Assembly: GCF_913063425.1 (NCBI RefSeq)
Contig: NZ_CAJXYK010000014.1
Coordinates: 1-64,000 of the forward strand
Length of the DNA: 64,000 nt
Reading direction: 5' to 3'
From: an uncultured Thiohalocapsa sp.
GTDB taxonomy: Bacteria > Pseudomonadota > Gammaproteobacteria > Chromatiales > Chromatiaceae
Shown: positions 23,914 to 33,740 of the stretch, piece after piece
How positions within the stretch are numbered: position 1 is the stretch's first letter
Layout: each line of letters starts with the position of its first letter
Notes under the pieces: model-generated
What the model was told of the DNA's origin: nothing
Databases searched by the model: none
The model's input: only the letters and a program-made list of their open reading frames with translations
Program-made: the position numbers and the translations under genes

Positions 23914-26121
23914 TCAGTTGGTGTGGTCGCCCTGGCGCAGGGAGTCTACCCGGCTCTTGCGCGCGCCCGTGTCCGGATCTTCGTAGTACAGCGCCGAGCA
24001 ATCGCTGTTTGCGTAGACGCGCTTGCACTGGTACTCCCGGCAAGTGCCGTAGCACCAGCACACCAGATCCCCTGCGGTCTTCCAGCGCCCCCGGATATAG
24101 TGCTTCCCGTCGCGCTGGAAGTATGCGGTGCCATTGTCGGCCTGATACTCCTTCCAGCCATAGGGCTCGGCGACATCGATGCGCCGCCCGTACGCCGTAC
24201 GGCCGCTCAGCAATGCGCGCAGCTGGGCTGCGCTCAGGTAGCCGCCGCGGCAGCGGCTCGTCGCCGCGGCCGCGATCAGGCGCTCAAGCCGGCGCTCCGC
24301 GTCGACCCGGTGAGCGCAGCCGTTGGCCGCACAGGCCTCGAGGTAGCGCCGGTAGGCGGGGACGCTGTCATCGGCCCGGGCGCGCGCATAGTCGGCGTCG
24401 TCCCGGTCCTCGCGAAGGCGCTTGTCGAGCTGCTGCTCCGCATCCGCACGGTGGCCGCAGCCGTCCGCGGCGCAGCCGCGCAGATAAGCACGATAGGCAG
24501 CCGCTGTGCCCACCGCGCGCGCCGCGCCGAAGGCGGTACGATCGCGGCGCTCGCGGGCGGCATCGGCGAGGGCCGCAATCCGCGCCTGGGCGGCGTCCCG
24601 GTGGCCACAGCCGTACGCCTCGCAGCCCTCCAGATAGGCGCGGTAGGTCGCGGCATTGTCGGCGGCGCGGGCCGTCGCATAGGCCGCGGCATCCTGTTGG
24701 TCGCGGTCGGCCTGCGCCTCCAGCGCCGCAAGCCGCGCGCGCGCGGCGGCGTGATGGCCGCACCCCCCAGCCGCACAACGCTCGAGGTAGGCGCGGTAGG
24801 CGGCCGCGGTGTCCTCACGCTGCGCCGCCGCGAAGGCTGCGGCATCCGTGTTGGCCCGGCTCTCCTGATACCCCTGCCAGACAGCAAAGCCGCCGCCGGC
24901 AAGGAGCGCGGCGACCACGGCGGCGGCGGCGATGCGCCTGGCAGCGTCGGCACCGCGCCGCGGCCCGGCGGGCGCCGCGGCGTCGCGCTGTGTGCTGCTG
25001 GAGCGCGGTGGCTCGGGCGATGCTTGGGACGCCTTTGCGGCGAGCTGCGCGAAGTGCTCCGGCGGCGGCATCCCCTCTGCCCCGACATCAGCCGCGTGTA
25101 CGGTGCCGGCACCGGCCGTGTCCGCGTGCGTCGCCCCGCGCAGCTGGGCCTGAAGCGCCACCACCGTCTGCGGGCGCGCCGCCGGATCCATCGCGAGTGC
25201 GCGGGCAAGCGCGGTGCTCACCGCGGCGGACACGCCGAAGCTGGCGGCGGGCGCCAGATCGTCGGCATGCACCCGCTCGGTGGCCTCCGGCGGAGTGAGC
25301 CCCGTCAGCATCCAGTAGAGCACTGCCGCGGCACCGTAAATGTCCGTGAACGGGCCCTGCCTGCCGCTGCGGTGGTACTGCTCGAAGGGCGCGAAGCCCG
25401 GGCTGATGACGACGGACATGGAGCGCGAGCGCTCGCCCATGGCCAGCCGCGCGGTGCCGAAGTCCAGCAGGATGGGCCGCACGCCGCCGCTGTCGGTCTG
25501 CGCCAGATAGATGTTCTGCGGCTTGATGTCGCGGTGCAGAAAGCCCTTGTCGTGCACCGCGCGCAGGCCGTCGAGGATGGGCTGCATCAGCGCCAGCGCC
25601 GCCGCCTCCGGCAACCGGCGACGGCCGTCGGTGGCGGGCTGGCTGTCGAGGTGCTCGGCCAACGAGACACCGCGGTAGTAGTCCATGACCAGATAGGCGC
25701 TGCGGTTGGACGCGAAGAACTGGCGCACCCGGACGATGTTCGGATGGTCAAGCTGCGCCAGTGTCTGCGCCTCGGCGAGAAACTGCTTCAGGCCATAGTC
25801 GAACAGGCTCTGCTCGTCCAGGGTGTGCGGCAGCACCGTGCTGCCGTCGCCGCCGCGGGTGGCCAGATCGCGCGGCAGATACTCCTTGATGGCGACTGTG
25901 GTCTGCAGATGCCGGTCGAAGCCGAGATAGGTGATGCCGAAGCCGCCCGGCTTGCCGAGCACGCGCCCGACGCTGTATTGATCCGCGAGCACTGTGCCGA
26001 GCGGCAGCGCATTGGCCGCGCGTGGCGCAGTCTCGTCGAAGCCGCACTGCGGGCAGGGATTGACCCCAGCCTTCTCCGCGAAACAGCCGAAGCAGCGGGT
26101 CTCCTGCTCCGTATCACTCAT
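23914..26121 (-). CDS. Zinc-ribbon Ser/Thr kinase with four Cys-pair repeats and DUF995-like end
   Basis: 735 residues. CFGC and CPQC form the zinc ribbon. The kinase domain has LGKPGGFGITYLG, AIKEYLPRD, HRDIKPQNIYL and DFGTA, and the activation segment SRSMSVVISPGFAPFEQY. One helix near residue 415 (IAAAAVVAALLAGGGFAVW) separates it from the extracytoplasmic part. There, four repeats of about 41 residues each contain AYRxYLxxC-x4-C-x-H (AYRAYLERCAAGGCGH and relatives). The C-terminal domain (YGWKEYQADNGTAYFQRDGK, later DLVCWCYGTC) is Cys-rich and resembles DUF995-type folds. ATG 26121 chosen over a start overlapping the upstream gene. Last gene of the minus-strand block. Confidence 0.88.
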   Translation of the reverse strand: MSDTEQETRCFGCFAEKAGVNPCPQCGFDETAPRAANALPLGTVLADQYSVGRVLGKPGGFGITYLGFDRHLQTTVAIKEYLPRDLATRGGDGSTVLPHTLDEQSLFDYGLKQFLAEAQTLAQLDHPNIVRVRQFFASNRSAYLVMDYYRGVSLAEHLDSQPATDGRRRLPEAAALALMQPILDGLRAVHDKGFLHRDIKPQNIYLAQTDSGGVRPILLDFGTARLAMGERSRSMSVVISPGFAPFEQYHRSGRQGPFTDIYGAAAVLYWMLTGLTPPEATERVHADDLAPAASFGVSAAVSTALARALAMDPAARPQTVVALQAQLRGATHADTAGAGTVHAADVGAEGMPPPEHFAQLAAKASQASPEPPRSSSTQRDAAAPAGPRRGADAARRIAAAAVVAALLAGGGFAVWQGYQESRANTDAAAFAAAQREDTAAAYRAYLERCAAGGCGHHAAARARLAALEAQADRDQQDAAAYATARAADNAATYRAYLEGCEAYGCGHRDAAQARIAALADAARERRDRTAFGAARAVGTAAAYRAYLRGCAADGCGHRADAEQQLDKRLREDRDDADYARARADDSVPAYRRYLEACAANGCAHRVDAERRLERLIAAAATSRCRGGYLSAAQLRALLSGRTAYGRRIDVAEPYGWKEYQADNGTAYFQRDGKHYIRGRWKTAGDLVCWCYGTCREYQCKRVYANSDCSALYYEDPDTGARKSRVDSLRQGDHTN

Positions 26122-26147
26122 GGTCGCTCGCTCTCCGTCTGACCCCG

Positions 26148-27836
26148 TCACGCCAGCGCCGCGGCGATGATCCCAAGGATCAGCACACCCAGCAGCAGCG
26201 CGCCGATCACCTTCACCAGCAGCGGTGTTTCATACTTGATCTGCGGTGTCGCCGCTACCGCGCGCCGATACCGCTCGGAGAAGACGCACTGGCCCTTGTC
26301 CGAGTAGAACAGATAGAGGATGTACCCGTTCAGCAGTGTGCCCACGGGGAAGGACAACAGCCCGATGACGGAGAAGATGGTCGCGACATTGCGCGCCCAG
26401 GGCCGCAGTTGATCGATGCCCGAGGCGATGTAGAAATCCAGCATCGCCAGTGCACCGAAGAAGAGGGCGGCGACGACGCCCGCGCCTTCCCCGTCCACCG
26501 CACCGGCCATCAGCATCATGAGGGCGGTGAGGACCATCAGACCGCCGCCGAGGTAGTACAACAGCCGCACGGACCGCACCGAGGCCTCGTGCGAGAGGTA
26601 TTCGCGGCGCAGCCGCACCGCCGCGCCGGAGCCGCCTCCCACCAGATCCGCCGCTGGAGGCGCATAGGGATCGACACGCTGTACCACCTGCGCCTGGGGC
26701 AGACTCGGATGCGGCCCGGCCAGGGCACTGACCGGCTGCTGCGCCGGGCCGGGGGGCGGCGGGTCCGCCAGCGCCAGATCCGCGCCCTGCCCTGCTGCCG
26801 CTGAAAGACCCGCGGGCGCGGTGTATCGTGCCGGCGGCGCCGGTGACACCCCGTGCCCGGCATCGCGCAGTAGGCGCCGCAAGTCCTCAACCGTCTGCGG
26901 CCGGTCTTCGGCGCGCACCGCGAGCCCCAGGGCCAGCGCAGCGCTGACCGGCCGCGACACACCAAGCTGTGCCGCCGGGATCAGGGTGTCGTCCGGCAGC
27001 CGCTCTGCGGCCTCGGCGGGCGCGCGGCCCGTGACCATGCGATAGAGGACGGCCGCGGCGGCATAGACATCGGTCCAGGCGCCCTGCCGTCCGCGTCGGC
27101 TGTACTGCTCGAAGGGCGCATAGCCGGCCGTGAGCACCACGGACAGCGAGCGGCTGCGCTCGCCCACCGCCTGCCGGGCGGCGCCGAAGTCCAGGAGGAT
27201 CGGCCGGGCACCGCCGCCCTCCATCCTGGCCAGATAGATGTTCGCCGGCTTGATGTCCCGGTGCAGGAAGCCTTGGGCGTGAACCGCGCGCAGCCCGTCC
27301 AGGATCGGCTGCATCAGCGCCAGCGCCTTAGGCTCCGGCATGCGCTCGTCCGGCTGGTGTGCCAGATAATCCTCCAGGGTCAGCCCGCGGTAGTAGTCCA
27401 TCAGCAGATAGGCACTGCCGTTGGCCTCGAAGAACTGGCGTACGCGGACGATGTTCGGGTGGTCAAGCTGGGCCAGGGTCTGCGCCTCGATCAGGAACTG
27501 CTTGAGGCCGTAGCGGAACAGGCCCGCATCGTCACGGCTGTGGGGGAGAATCGTGGTCCGGTCCGGGCCCCGCGTGACCAGGTCCCGCGGCAGGTATTCC
27601 TTGACGGCCACCCGCGTGCGCAGGCCCTGGTCCAGCCCCAGGTAGGTGATGCCAAAGCCGCCCGGCTTGCCCAGCACGCGGCCGATGATGAGATGCCCGT
27701 TGACCAGGCTGCCCGCCGGCAGCGCATTGGCCGGCCGGGGCGTGTGGGTATCAAAGCCGCAATGCGTGCAGGGGCTGGCCGACCCCGTGTTGCGGAAGCA
27801 GGCCGGGCAGAGATTTGCAAAGGCCCTGTGCGTCAT
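26148..27836 (-). CDS. Zinc-ribbon Ser/Thr kinase with four-helix membrane domain
   Basis: 562 residues. Zinc ribbon CPAC...CTHC, then an intact kinase domain (LGKPGGFGITYLG, AVKEYLPRD, HRDIKPANIYL, LLDFGAARQ, SRSLSVVLTAGYAPFEQY). A Pro-rich linker of about 110 residues leads to a C-terminal membrane domain with four hydrophobic segments (LLYYLGGGLMVLTALMMLMA, VVAALFFGALAMLDFYIA, IFSVIGLLSFPVGTLLNGY, VIGALLLGVLILGIIAAAL). It could tether or sense the membrane. AGGAGG nine bases before ATG 27836. It ends 27 bases upstream of the next kinase start, so the two are very likely cotranscribed. Confidence 0.9.
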   Translation of the reverse strand: MTHRAFANLCPACFRNTGSASPCTHCGFDTHTPRPANALPAGSLVNGHLIIGRVLGKPGGFGITYLGLDQGLRTRVAVKEYLPRDLVTRGPDRTTILPHSRDDAGLFRYGLKQFLIEAQTLAQLDHPNIVRVRQFFEANGSAYLLMDYYRGLTLEDYLAHQPDERMPEPKALALMQPILDGLRAVHAQGFLHRDIKPANIYLARMEGGGARPILLDFGAARQAVGERSRSLSVVLTAGYAPFEQYSRRGRQGAWTDVYAAAAVLYRMVTGRAPAEAAERLPDDTLIPAAQLGVSRPVSAALALGLAVRAEDRPQTVEDLRRLLRDAGHGVSPAPPARYTAPAGLSAAAGQGADLALADPPPPGPAQQPVSALAGPHPSLPQAQVVQRVDPYAPPAADLVGGGSGAAVRLRREYLSHEASVRSVRLLYYLGGGLMVLTALMMLMAGAVDGEGAGVVAALFFGALAMLDFYIASGIDQLRPWARNVATIFSVIGLLSFPVGTLLNGYILYLFYSDKGQCVFSERYRRAVAATPQIKYETPLLVKVIGALLLGVLILGIIAAALA

Positions 27837-28007
27837 CTCGTGCGTCCTCCTGGTTCCCGCGCGCTGCGTGAAGCCCTACCCGGGCGCGCTGCGCCCCCTA
27901 CTTCGGCCCGATGCACCGCAGCGCGGTACCGCGGCGTTCCGACGCGGCCCGAAGGAGCGACCGACCCACAGGGCGGTGCGGCTCTTCCCCGGCATGGCGG
28001 ATCAACG

Positions 28008-29567
28008 TTAGAAGTTCTCCATCCATGGGGAGTCCGCCGCATCACTGTCGCTGCCTGAGCCGTCGTCTGGCGGGTTGCCTTCCTTGTCGCTGTTCCTACC
28101 CCCGAACGGCCACCACCAGCGGCGCTTGCGCTCGGACTCAGCGGCGGATTCCGTTTTCGGCTGATCGGACTGTTCCAGCGGGCGCCGGTCTTCGACCGGC
28201 GGACCACCCGATTCGGTCTTGCCGTCGACGGACTGTGCCGGCGGCTTGGGCGGCTCCGGCGCTTGAGCCGCCGGCGTCACGGGCACGTCGCGGCGATGGG
28301 ACGGCTGTCCTCGCGGCGCCGCGGTTGACTCCCGCTCGGAAGGCGTCTGTTGGTCATGCTCGGGCTGATCCAACGTCAGTGCGCCGGGTGGTGTGTCCAA
28401 AGCTTCGCGCGGCGGCGACTGCGGTCCTTCCGGCTGGGCGTCTCTCGACTGCGAGTCAGTCCCTGCCTCTTCTTCCGCTGGTGGACCCTCGGCCTGCTGC
28501 GGCGCCTCCCCGGCCTCATCTTCATCCGGCGGATCCAGATAGAAAGTCTCTGTCGGCGGCTCGGGCACGGTGCCCGCCTCCATTTCATCAACTTCACCGA
28601 CAGCAGGCTCAGGCGGCGGCGCCAGCGGCATGCTCAGATACAAACCGATACCGATGCCAATCAACAACAACGCCAGCGCCGCAATGCCTCGGGTGAGGCC
28701 CTTGCCGATGCGTCGGCGCCGCTGCGTCGGAGCCGGGGCGGCGGTGCTGCGCGTGCCGGCAGATAGCGCCGGCGCATGCGCGATGCGCGTCGGCGGGAGC
28801 GCGTCGCCGAAGGCGATGACGGTCGCGGTGGCGTTGTCCTGACCTGCTCCGGCGCGCTCCTTGACAGCGCGGATCAGGGCCTCCGCGGCGTGCTGGGCCT
28901 CGTCGCGCAGCAGCATGCCGATGTCGCTTTCGGCGAGGGTGCCGTAGACGCCGTCGCTCACCAGCAGCAGGCGGTCGCCGGCCGTGAGGGGCAGCGGGCG
29001 GACGCTGCGGTCCACCTTCGGGATATCACGCAGGCCAAGGAAGCTCACCAGCGCGTGAAAGTCGGGGTCGGCCTCGGCCGCGGCCCGGGTCAGGGCACCA
29101 CGGGCCACCTGCTCGAGCAGCTCGTTGCCCTGGGTGTGGTCCTCGGTGCACAGCGTCAGGGTGTCACCGGCGGCCTGGTAGAGATAGAGCCGGCTGTCGC
29201 CGACGCTGATCCAGTGCACGCTGCCCTCGTGCACGACGGCGGCCACCAGGGTCGTGCCCACCTCGCCCTCCCCCTCGCGGGTCAGGGCCAGCTCGTACAC
29301 CGCCCGGTTGGCGGCCGCCAGGGCGCGCTCCAGCGCCGTCGGAATATCCTCCTGCGCCGGCTTTTGCCGGTAGGCGGCCATGAAGTGCTCGACGGCAATG
29401 CGGCTCGCCTCGCGACCGCCGCTCATGCCGCCCATGCCGTCGGCGAGCACCATCAGGACGCCGCCATGGGTACGCAGGACGGCATCGTCGAAGCCGGCGA
29501 AGCCGAAGGCGTCCTGCTGCTCCTGGCGGCGGCCCTGCCACCAGGCGTTACCGGGTCTGATGTCCAT
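28008..29567 (-). CDS. PP2C-type Ser/Thr phosphatase with membrane helix and charged tail
   Basis: 519 residues. The N-terminal PPM domain keeps all metal motifs: VLADGMGGMSGG, GTTLVAAVV, WISVGDSRLYLYQ, LLLVSDGVYG and GQDNATATVIA, so it should be an active Mn/Mg-dependent phosphatase, the likely antagonist of the neighbouring kinases. One membrane helix (GIAALALLLIGIGIGLYL, about residue 295) is followed by about 200 residues rich in Pro, Glu, Asp and Gln, ending with a basic-aromatic KRRWWWPFGG and an acidic tail. The charged region is probably disordered. It lies between the vWA-FHA gene and two kinase genes. Confidence 0.93.
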   Translation of the reverse strand: MDIRPGNAWWQGRRQEQQDAFGFAGFDDAVLRTHGGVLMVLADGMGGMSGGREASRIAVEHFMAAYRQKPAQEDIPTALERALAAANRAVYELALTREGEGEVGTTLVAAVVHEGSVHWISVGDSRLYLYQAAGDTLTLCTEDHTQGNELLEQVARGALTRAAAEADPDFHALVSFLGLRDIPKVDRSVRPLPLTAGDRLLLVSDGVYGTLAESDIGMLLRDEAQHAAEALIRAVKERAGAGQDNATATVIAFGDALPPTRIAHAPALSAGTRSTAAPAPTQRRRRIGKGLTRGIAALALLLIGIGIGLYLSMPLAPPPEPAVGEVDEMEAGTVPEPPTETFYLDPPDEDEAGEAPQQAEGPPAEEEAGTDSQSRDAQPEGPQSPPREALDTPPGALTLDQPEHDQQTPSERESTAAPRGQPSHRRDVPVTPAAQAPEPPKPPAQSVDGKTESGGPPVEDRRPLEQSDQPKTESAAESERKRRWWWPFGGRNSDKEGNPPDDGSGSDSDAADSPWMENF

Positions 29568-29606
29568 GTTCTCTCCGCGGTGTCACTGGATTGAGGTTGC
29601 GCCTGG

Positions 29607-31271
29607 TCACAGGCTGACACGCAGCTCGCTCTGGCCGATGCCGATGAGGTCGCCGCTGCTGAGCGGCTGCGCGCCCTGCACATTGACGCCGTTCAGGCGG
29701 GTGCCATTGGTGGAGTCGAGGTCGCGCAGCACGATGCGCTGCTTCTCCATGGCCAGGACCTCGATGCGTGCGTGCCGGCTGGAGGCCTCGGGGTCGTCGC
29801 CGAGGGACAGGGCACAGCTCGGCGCGCGGCCGATGACGGCATCCGGTGCGAGGCGCAGCGTTACCCGCTCGCCGCTGCGTGGCCCGCCGATGATGGCGAG
29901 GGACACGCTCGCGGTGGGGCCTCGGTACGGCGGATTCGCCGGCCGCTGCGGCTGAGGCGGTGGTGGGGGCTGCGGCGTCGGCGTCTGCGCCGGCGGCTGG
30001 AAGGGCGCCGGCGGTACCGGCGGTGGCGCGGGACCGAGATCGAAGGCGTCGGCGGGCAGATCCGGGCCATGGCCTGCACCGCCGTCGGGGCTCCGGTCGT
30101 AGGCCAGGTCGTCATCCTCCGAGCCGTCTGCGGCGGCGGCCTTGCGGCGACGCAGGAGTAGCACCAGCCAGATCAGCAGCAGCAGGAGCACCACAACAGC
30201 CGCGGCGAGATAGGGCCAGTACAGCTCAAGCCATGTGGGTGGCGGGGGCGGCGGGGGCTCTGCCTCCATGGGCGGATTCGGATCCGGCGTCAGACGCAGA
30301 TCGATGCGGTCCTGCAGCTCGAACCCGTCGCTCTGGAGTGTCAACAAGAGCGGCCTCGGCTCGTTGTCCAGCGGGCACTCGCCACAGCGCAGCGCGACCT
30401 TGTAGACCTCCATGATGCGCTGATTCAGGTCACTGAAGGCGGCTGGCAGATCCGTGGTGCCGCGACCGTCGATGATTTCGCCGCCGGAGCGCTGTGAGAA
30501 CTCGCCCAGGGCGTTGAGGCCCTCGGTGACCTCATCGGACCCGTGCGAGCGCGTGGCATAGAAGACGGCGTAGATCGGGATGTGCTCCTCGTCGAGGAGG
30601 TCGAACAGCACACCTGGGCTGCCGAGGCCATCCGGCGCGTCGTCGACGCCGTCGGTGAGGGTCACGATGACCCGCCGCTCGGGCAGGTCCGCGCCGTGGC
30701 GGCGCGCAGCCAGCTTGATGCCCTCGGCGAGGCCGTGATGCAGGGCGGTCTTGTTGTCGGTGGGGGCGAGCGACCCGATGGCGTCCCGCAGCGTGGCCCG
30801 GTCGGCAGTTGGGCTGACCACCACCTCCACGGCCTCACCGAAGGTCATGAGTCCGACACGGTCCTGCGGGCGCAGCCGATTGACCCAGTCGCTGAGCGCC
30901 TGCCGAATCTTGGCGAACTCGTTCTCTGTCAGGGATTTCGAGATGTCCACCAGGAACAGGTAGAAGACCCCGCCGGTGGTGGTGTCGAACGCCTCCACGT
31001 TGCCCACCGCGGCCGGGTGCTCACCCACGCTGGCACTGAGTCGGTCGGCGCTGACGCCGCGCACGAAGCGGCCGTTCTGTGCGCGCACGTCCAGATACAG
31101 GGTGATGTCCGGCCCGAGGGAGGTCGCCTGGGAGATGCCCATCTCAGCAGGCGCCGCCGGATTCGAGGGGGTTTGCCCGGTTGCCTGCGCCGCCGCGCCG
31201 ACGGCAAGCAGCCCGATCAGCCAGCAGGCGGCCAGGCGGGTCCATGTGCGCTTGGGTGGGTGTGGGGTCAT
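29607..31271 (-). CDS. vWA-TM-FHA transmembrane protein
   Basis: 554 residues. A signal-type N-terminus (LAACWLIGLLAVGAAAQA) precedes an extracytoplasmic von Willebrand A domain with complete MIDAS: LVDISKS (DxSxS), DNKTALHHG (Thr) and TLTDGVDD (Asp). A Cys pair (RCGECP) follows. One helix near residue 350 (YLAAAVVVLLLLLIWLVLLL), a Pro-rich linker and a cytoplasmic FHA domain (VIGRAPSCALSL, SSRHARIEV, DLDSTNGTRLNG) complete it. FHA domains bind phosphothreonine, so it could relay kinase output to an outside ligand-binding domain. The start overlaps the upstream kinase stop by 4 bases (ATGA). Confidence 0.92.
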   Translation of the reverse strand: MTPHPPKRTWTRLAACWLIGLLAVGAAAQATGQTPSNPAAPAEMGISQATSLGPDITLYLDVRAQNGRFVRGVSADRLSASVGEHPAAVGNVEAFDTTTGGVFYLFLVDISKSLTENEFAKIRQALSDWVNRLRPQDRVGLMTFGEAVEVVVSPTADRATLRDAIGSLAPTDNKTALHHGLAEGIKLAARRHGADLPERRVIVTLTDGVDDAPDGLGSPGVLFDLLDEEHIPIYAVFYATRSHGSDEVTEGLNALGEFSQRSGGEIIDGRGTTDLPAAFSDLNQRIMEVYKVALRCGECPLDNEPRPLLLTLQSDGFELQDRIDLRLTPDPNPPMEAEPPPPPPPTWLELYWPYLAAAVVVLLLLLIWLVLLLRRRKAAAADGSEDDDLAYDRSPDGGAGHGPDLPADAFDLGPAPPPVPPAPFQPPAQTPTPQPPPPPQPQRPANPPYRGPTASVSLAIIGGPRSGERVTLRLAPDAVIGRAPSCALSLGDDPEASSRHARIEVLAMEKQRIVLRDLDSTNGTRLNGVNVQGAQPLSSGDLIGIGQSELRVSL

Positions 31272-32914
31272 GATGTCGCTCCGTGCCTGGGCAGGGCGTA
31301 CGAAAACCGCGCCTGCTGCTGATAGTCGAGATAGGAGAGGATCGCTGTCGCGCCGATGAAGCCGATGATGGGCACCACGATGATCAGCCAGACGACGATC
31401 ATGTTGGTGCCGCCCTTGGCCCGGAGTGCCTTCAGCTGGGCCTTGGCGCCGGCGTGGCGCCTTGCGCTGCGCGCGATCTGCCGCCGCGCGTGGTCGTAGT
31501 AGAGCGCGTGCGCATACATCGGCAGGACGAGGTTGAAGATGACCGACGACGTGAGATACGCGACCGTGCCGGTCTGCTCAACACTGAGGCTCGTGAAAGC
31601 AGCGGCGATCTCCATCGCGAAGCCGACCACGGTCAGGGCGACGAAGACCAGCACCAGCGCCGTGAGCCACATCCTGCGATAGAGCAGCCAGAAGACGTTG
31701 AAGAAGAAGGCGGGCCAGTGCCAGCGGATGCGCGCCAGGGGCGGCTGGTGCTCGAAGCGCTCGAAGCGCTCCAGGTAGTGCTCGGTGCTCTGCGGCCCGA
31801 TCACCGCCGCATAGGCCTTGCGCAGCCGCGCGCGGTTCGCCGGGCTGTGATCGCTCGCCTGGATCGGCGGACCGTCCAGCCCCCGGGGCGACTCGCCCGC
31901 CTGCCCGGAGTCGCCGCCGCCGTGTCCGTCGCGCTCACCACGCAGGCTCTGCTGAAGCTCCTGCGCACTCTGCGGGCGCTCCGTTGGGGTCAATGCCAGG
32001 GCGCGGCGCAGCGTCGCCGCCACCCCCGGCGAGACGCCGAGCGTGGCCGGGTCCGCCAGGGTGTCGGCCGACATGCGCTCGGTGGCACTGGGCGGGGTCG
32101 TGCCGGTGATGGTCCGATACAGCACCGCGGCGGTGGCGTAGACGTCCGACCAGGGCCCCTGCGCGCCCTTGCGGTGATATTGCTCGAACGGGGCGTAACC
32201 CTCCGAGAGCACCACCGACAGGGAGTGACTGCGCTCGCCCACGGCGCTGCGCGCGGCGCCGAAATCGAGCAGTATCGGGCGCACGCCGCCGGCATCGGTG
32301 CGCGCCAGATAGATGTTGCCGGGCTTGATGTCGCGGTGCAGGAAGCCCTTGGCGTGCACCGTGCGCAGGCCATCCAGTATCGGCTGAATCAGCTCCAGTG
32401 CGGTCTGCTCGGGCAGGCGCCCGTCGCGCTGGCGGGCCAGGTACTCGGCGAGCGACAGGCCGTGATAGTAGTCCATCACCAGATAGGCGCTGCCGTTCGC
32501 CGCAAAGAATTGCCGTACCCGGACGATGTTCGGGTGGTCGAGCTTGGCCAGGGTACGTGCCTCTTCGAGGAACTGCGCGAGCCCATAGCGAAAGAGCTGG
32601 TCCTCCTCGGCGCTCTGCGGCACGACCGTGGTGCCGTCCGCGCCGCGCATAGCCAGATCCCGCGGCAGATATTCCTTGATGGCGACGGCGGTGCGCAGCT
32701 GCTGGTCGAGGCCGAGATAGGTGATGCCGAAGCCGCCGGGCTTGCCGAGCACGCGCCCGACGATGAACTGCCCGTTCAGCACCGCCTGCGCCGGCAGCGC
32801 AGCAACGGGCCGCGGCGCGCGCGGGTCGTGCCCGCAGACGGCAAAGGCACCCGCGGTCGCGGGGGCGGCAAAGCAGCCGGGGCAGAGGTCGGCGGCAGCG
32901 TTGATCGCCGGCAT
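31268..32914 (-). CDS. Zinc-ribbon Ser/Thr kinase with DUF2628 membrane domain
   Basis: 548 residues. CPGC plus a reduced second half (AVCGHD) make an incomplete-looking zinc ribbon. The kinase domain is intact (LGKPGGFGITYLG, AIKEYLPRD, HRDIKPGNIYL, LLDFGAARS, SHSLSVVLSEGYAPFEQY). After a Gly/Ser linker the C-terminus resembles DUF2628: WHWPAFFFNVFWLLYRRMW then several helices. A last helix (MIVVWLIIVVPIIGFIGATA) lies near the end. ATG 32914 has AAGGGAG six bases upstream; the GTG one codon earlier was rejected. It is coupled to the downstream vWA-FHA gene by a 4-base overlap. Confidence 0.9.
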   Translation of the reverse strand: MPAINAAADLCPGCFAAPATAGAFAVCGHDPRAPRPVAALPAQAVLNGQFIVGRVLGKPGGFGITYLGLDQQLRTAVAIKEYLPRDLAMRGADGTTVVPQSAEEDQLFRYGLAQFLEEARTLAKLDHPNIVRVRQFFAANGSAYLVMDYYHGLSLAEYLARQRDGRLPEQTALELIQPILDGLRTVHAKGFLHRDIKPGNIYLARTDAGGVRPILLDFGAARSAVGERSHSLSVVLSEGYAPFEQYHRKGAQGPWSDVYATAAVLYRTITGTTPPSATERMSADTLADPATLGVSPGVAATLRRALALTPTERPQSAQELQQSLRGERDGHGGGDSGQAGESPRGLDGPPIQASDHSPANRARLRKAYAAVIGPQSTEHYLERFERFEHQPPLARIRWHWPAFFFNVFWLLYRRMWLTALVLVFVALTVVGFAMEIAAAFTSLSVEQTGTVAYLTSSVIFNLVLPMYAHALYYDHARRQIARSARRHAGAKAQLKALRAKGGTNMIVVWLIIVVPIIGFIGATAILSYLDYQQQARFSYALPRHGATS

Positions 32915-32976
32915 CACAAGCTCCCTTTGGAACGGCGCATCGCCGGCGGCGCATTGGCGCGCCGGCGCTGGATGGG

Positions 32977-33615
32977 TCAGCTGGAGGTGTCGTCGGCCAC
33001 CGGCCAGGTGAAGCGATCTCCGCAGAACGGCACGAACAGCAGCTTGCTGGCGCCGAGCTCGATGACGTCGTACGCCGTCAGTGCCTGCGCCGCGAGGAGC
33101 TCATCCTCGTTGACGTAGGTGAGCCCCCGTGCATCGCCCGGCGCGATGCTGAAGCTGTGCTTCTTGGGGTTGTAGCTGACCACGGTGTGGTTCAGGCGGC
33201 TGATGCTCGCATCACCGCCGATGGCGATGTCCATGGACGGATCCCGGCCGATGAAGTTGCGCTCGGTGTGGATGCGGAAATCCCGGCCCTTATCCGGCCC
33301 TTCGATGCAGACGAGCCAGCCGACCACGGGGTCGATGCCGCCCAGGCGCTTGTTCCAGACCGCCCGCGTCGGCTCGGTGTCGTCACTCGGTGGCTCGCCG
33401 ATGTCGCGGGCCGCGCGCGTGCGGGCGTTGTCGGGCATGGGTGCGGTGCCGGCGGCGGGCCGGGCGACACCACCGGCCGGCGCCGTCGGTGCTACATTGG
33501 GCGAGCGGACCGTGGGGGGGATGTTCAGCTCGACGCCGTCCACACCACAGAACGGACAGCTCGAGTGATTCTGGTCGTCGTAGAAATGGCCCTTACCGCA
33601 GGCAACTTGCGCCAT
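32977..33615 (-). CDS. Cytoplasmic zinc-ribbon FHA protein
   Basis: 212 residues without membrane segments. The N-terminus has CGKGHFYDDQNHSSCPFCG, a zinc-ribbon-like Cys/His set. The C-terminal half is an FHA domain (NFIGRDPSMDIAIGGD, SRLNHTVVSYNPKKHSF, GLTYVNED). FHA proteins of this kind bind phosphothreonine sites and often act as soluble adaptors in kinase circuits. ATG 33615 has GGAG eight bases upstream. A 125-base lower-GC gap upstream could hold a promoter for the downstream genes. Confidence 0.88.
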   Translation of the reverse strand: MAQVACGKGHFYDDQNHSSCPFCGVDGVELNIPPTVRSPNVAPTAPAGGVARPAAGTAPMPDNARTRAARDIGEPPSDDTEPTRAVWNKRLGGIDPVVGWLVCIEGPDKGRDFRIHTERNFIGRDPSMDIAIGGDASISRLNHTVVSYNPKKHSFSIAPGDARGLTYVNEDELLAAQALTAYDVIELGASKLLFVPFCGDRFTWPVADDTSS

Positions 33616-33740
33616 GATGCGTACTCCGTGTGATTGCGACACTTTGTGTGTGGAATGGTATTGCGTCAGCCGGTTTAATGAAAGCCCGAATCGATGCGAC
33701 GCGCGGCGCCTTTGCGGCTTGTCAATATCGATGCCCTTCG

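Noticed and set aside
33697-33725. Promoter with perfect TTGACA on the minus strand at 33720-33725, upstream of the FHA gene.
   Set aside because: No -10-like hexamer at 16-18 bases; the spacer is GC-rich.
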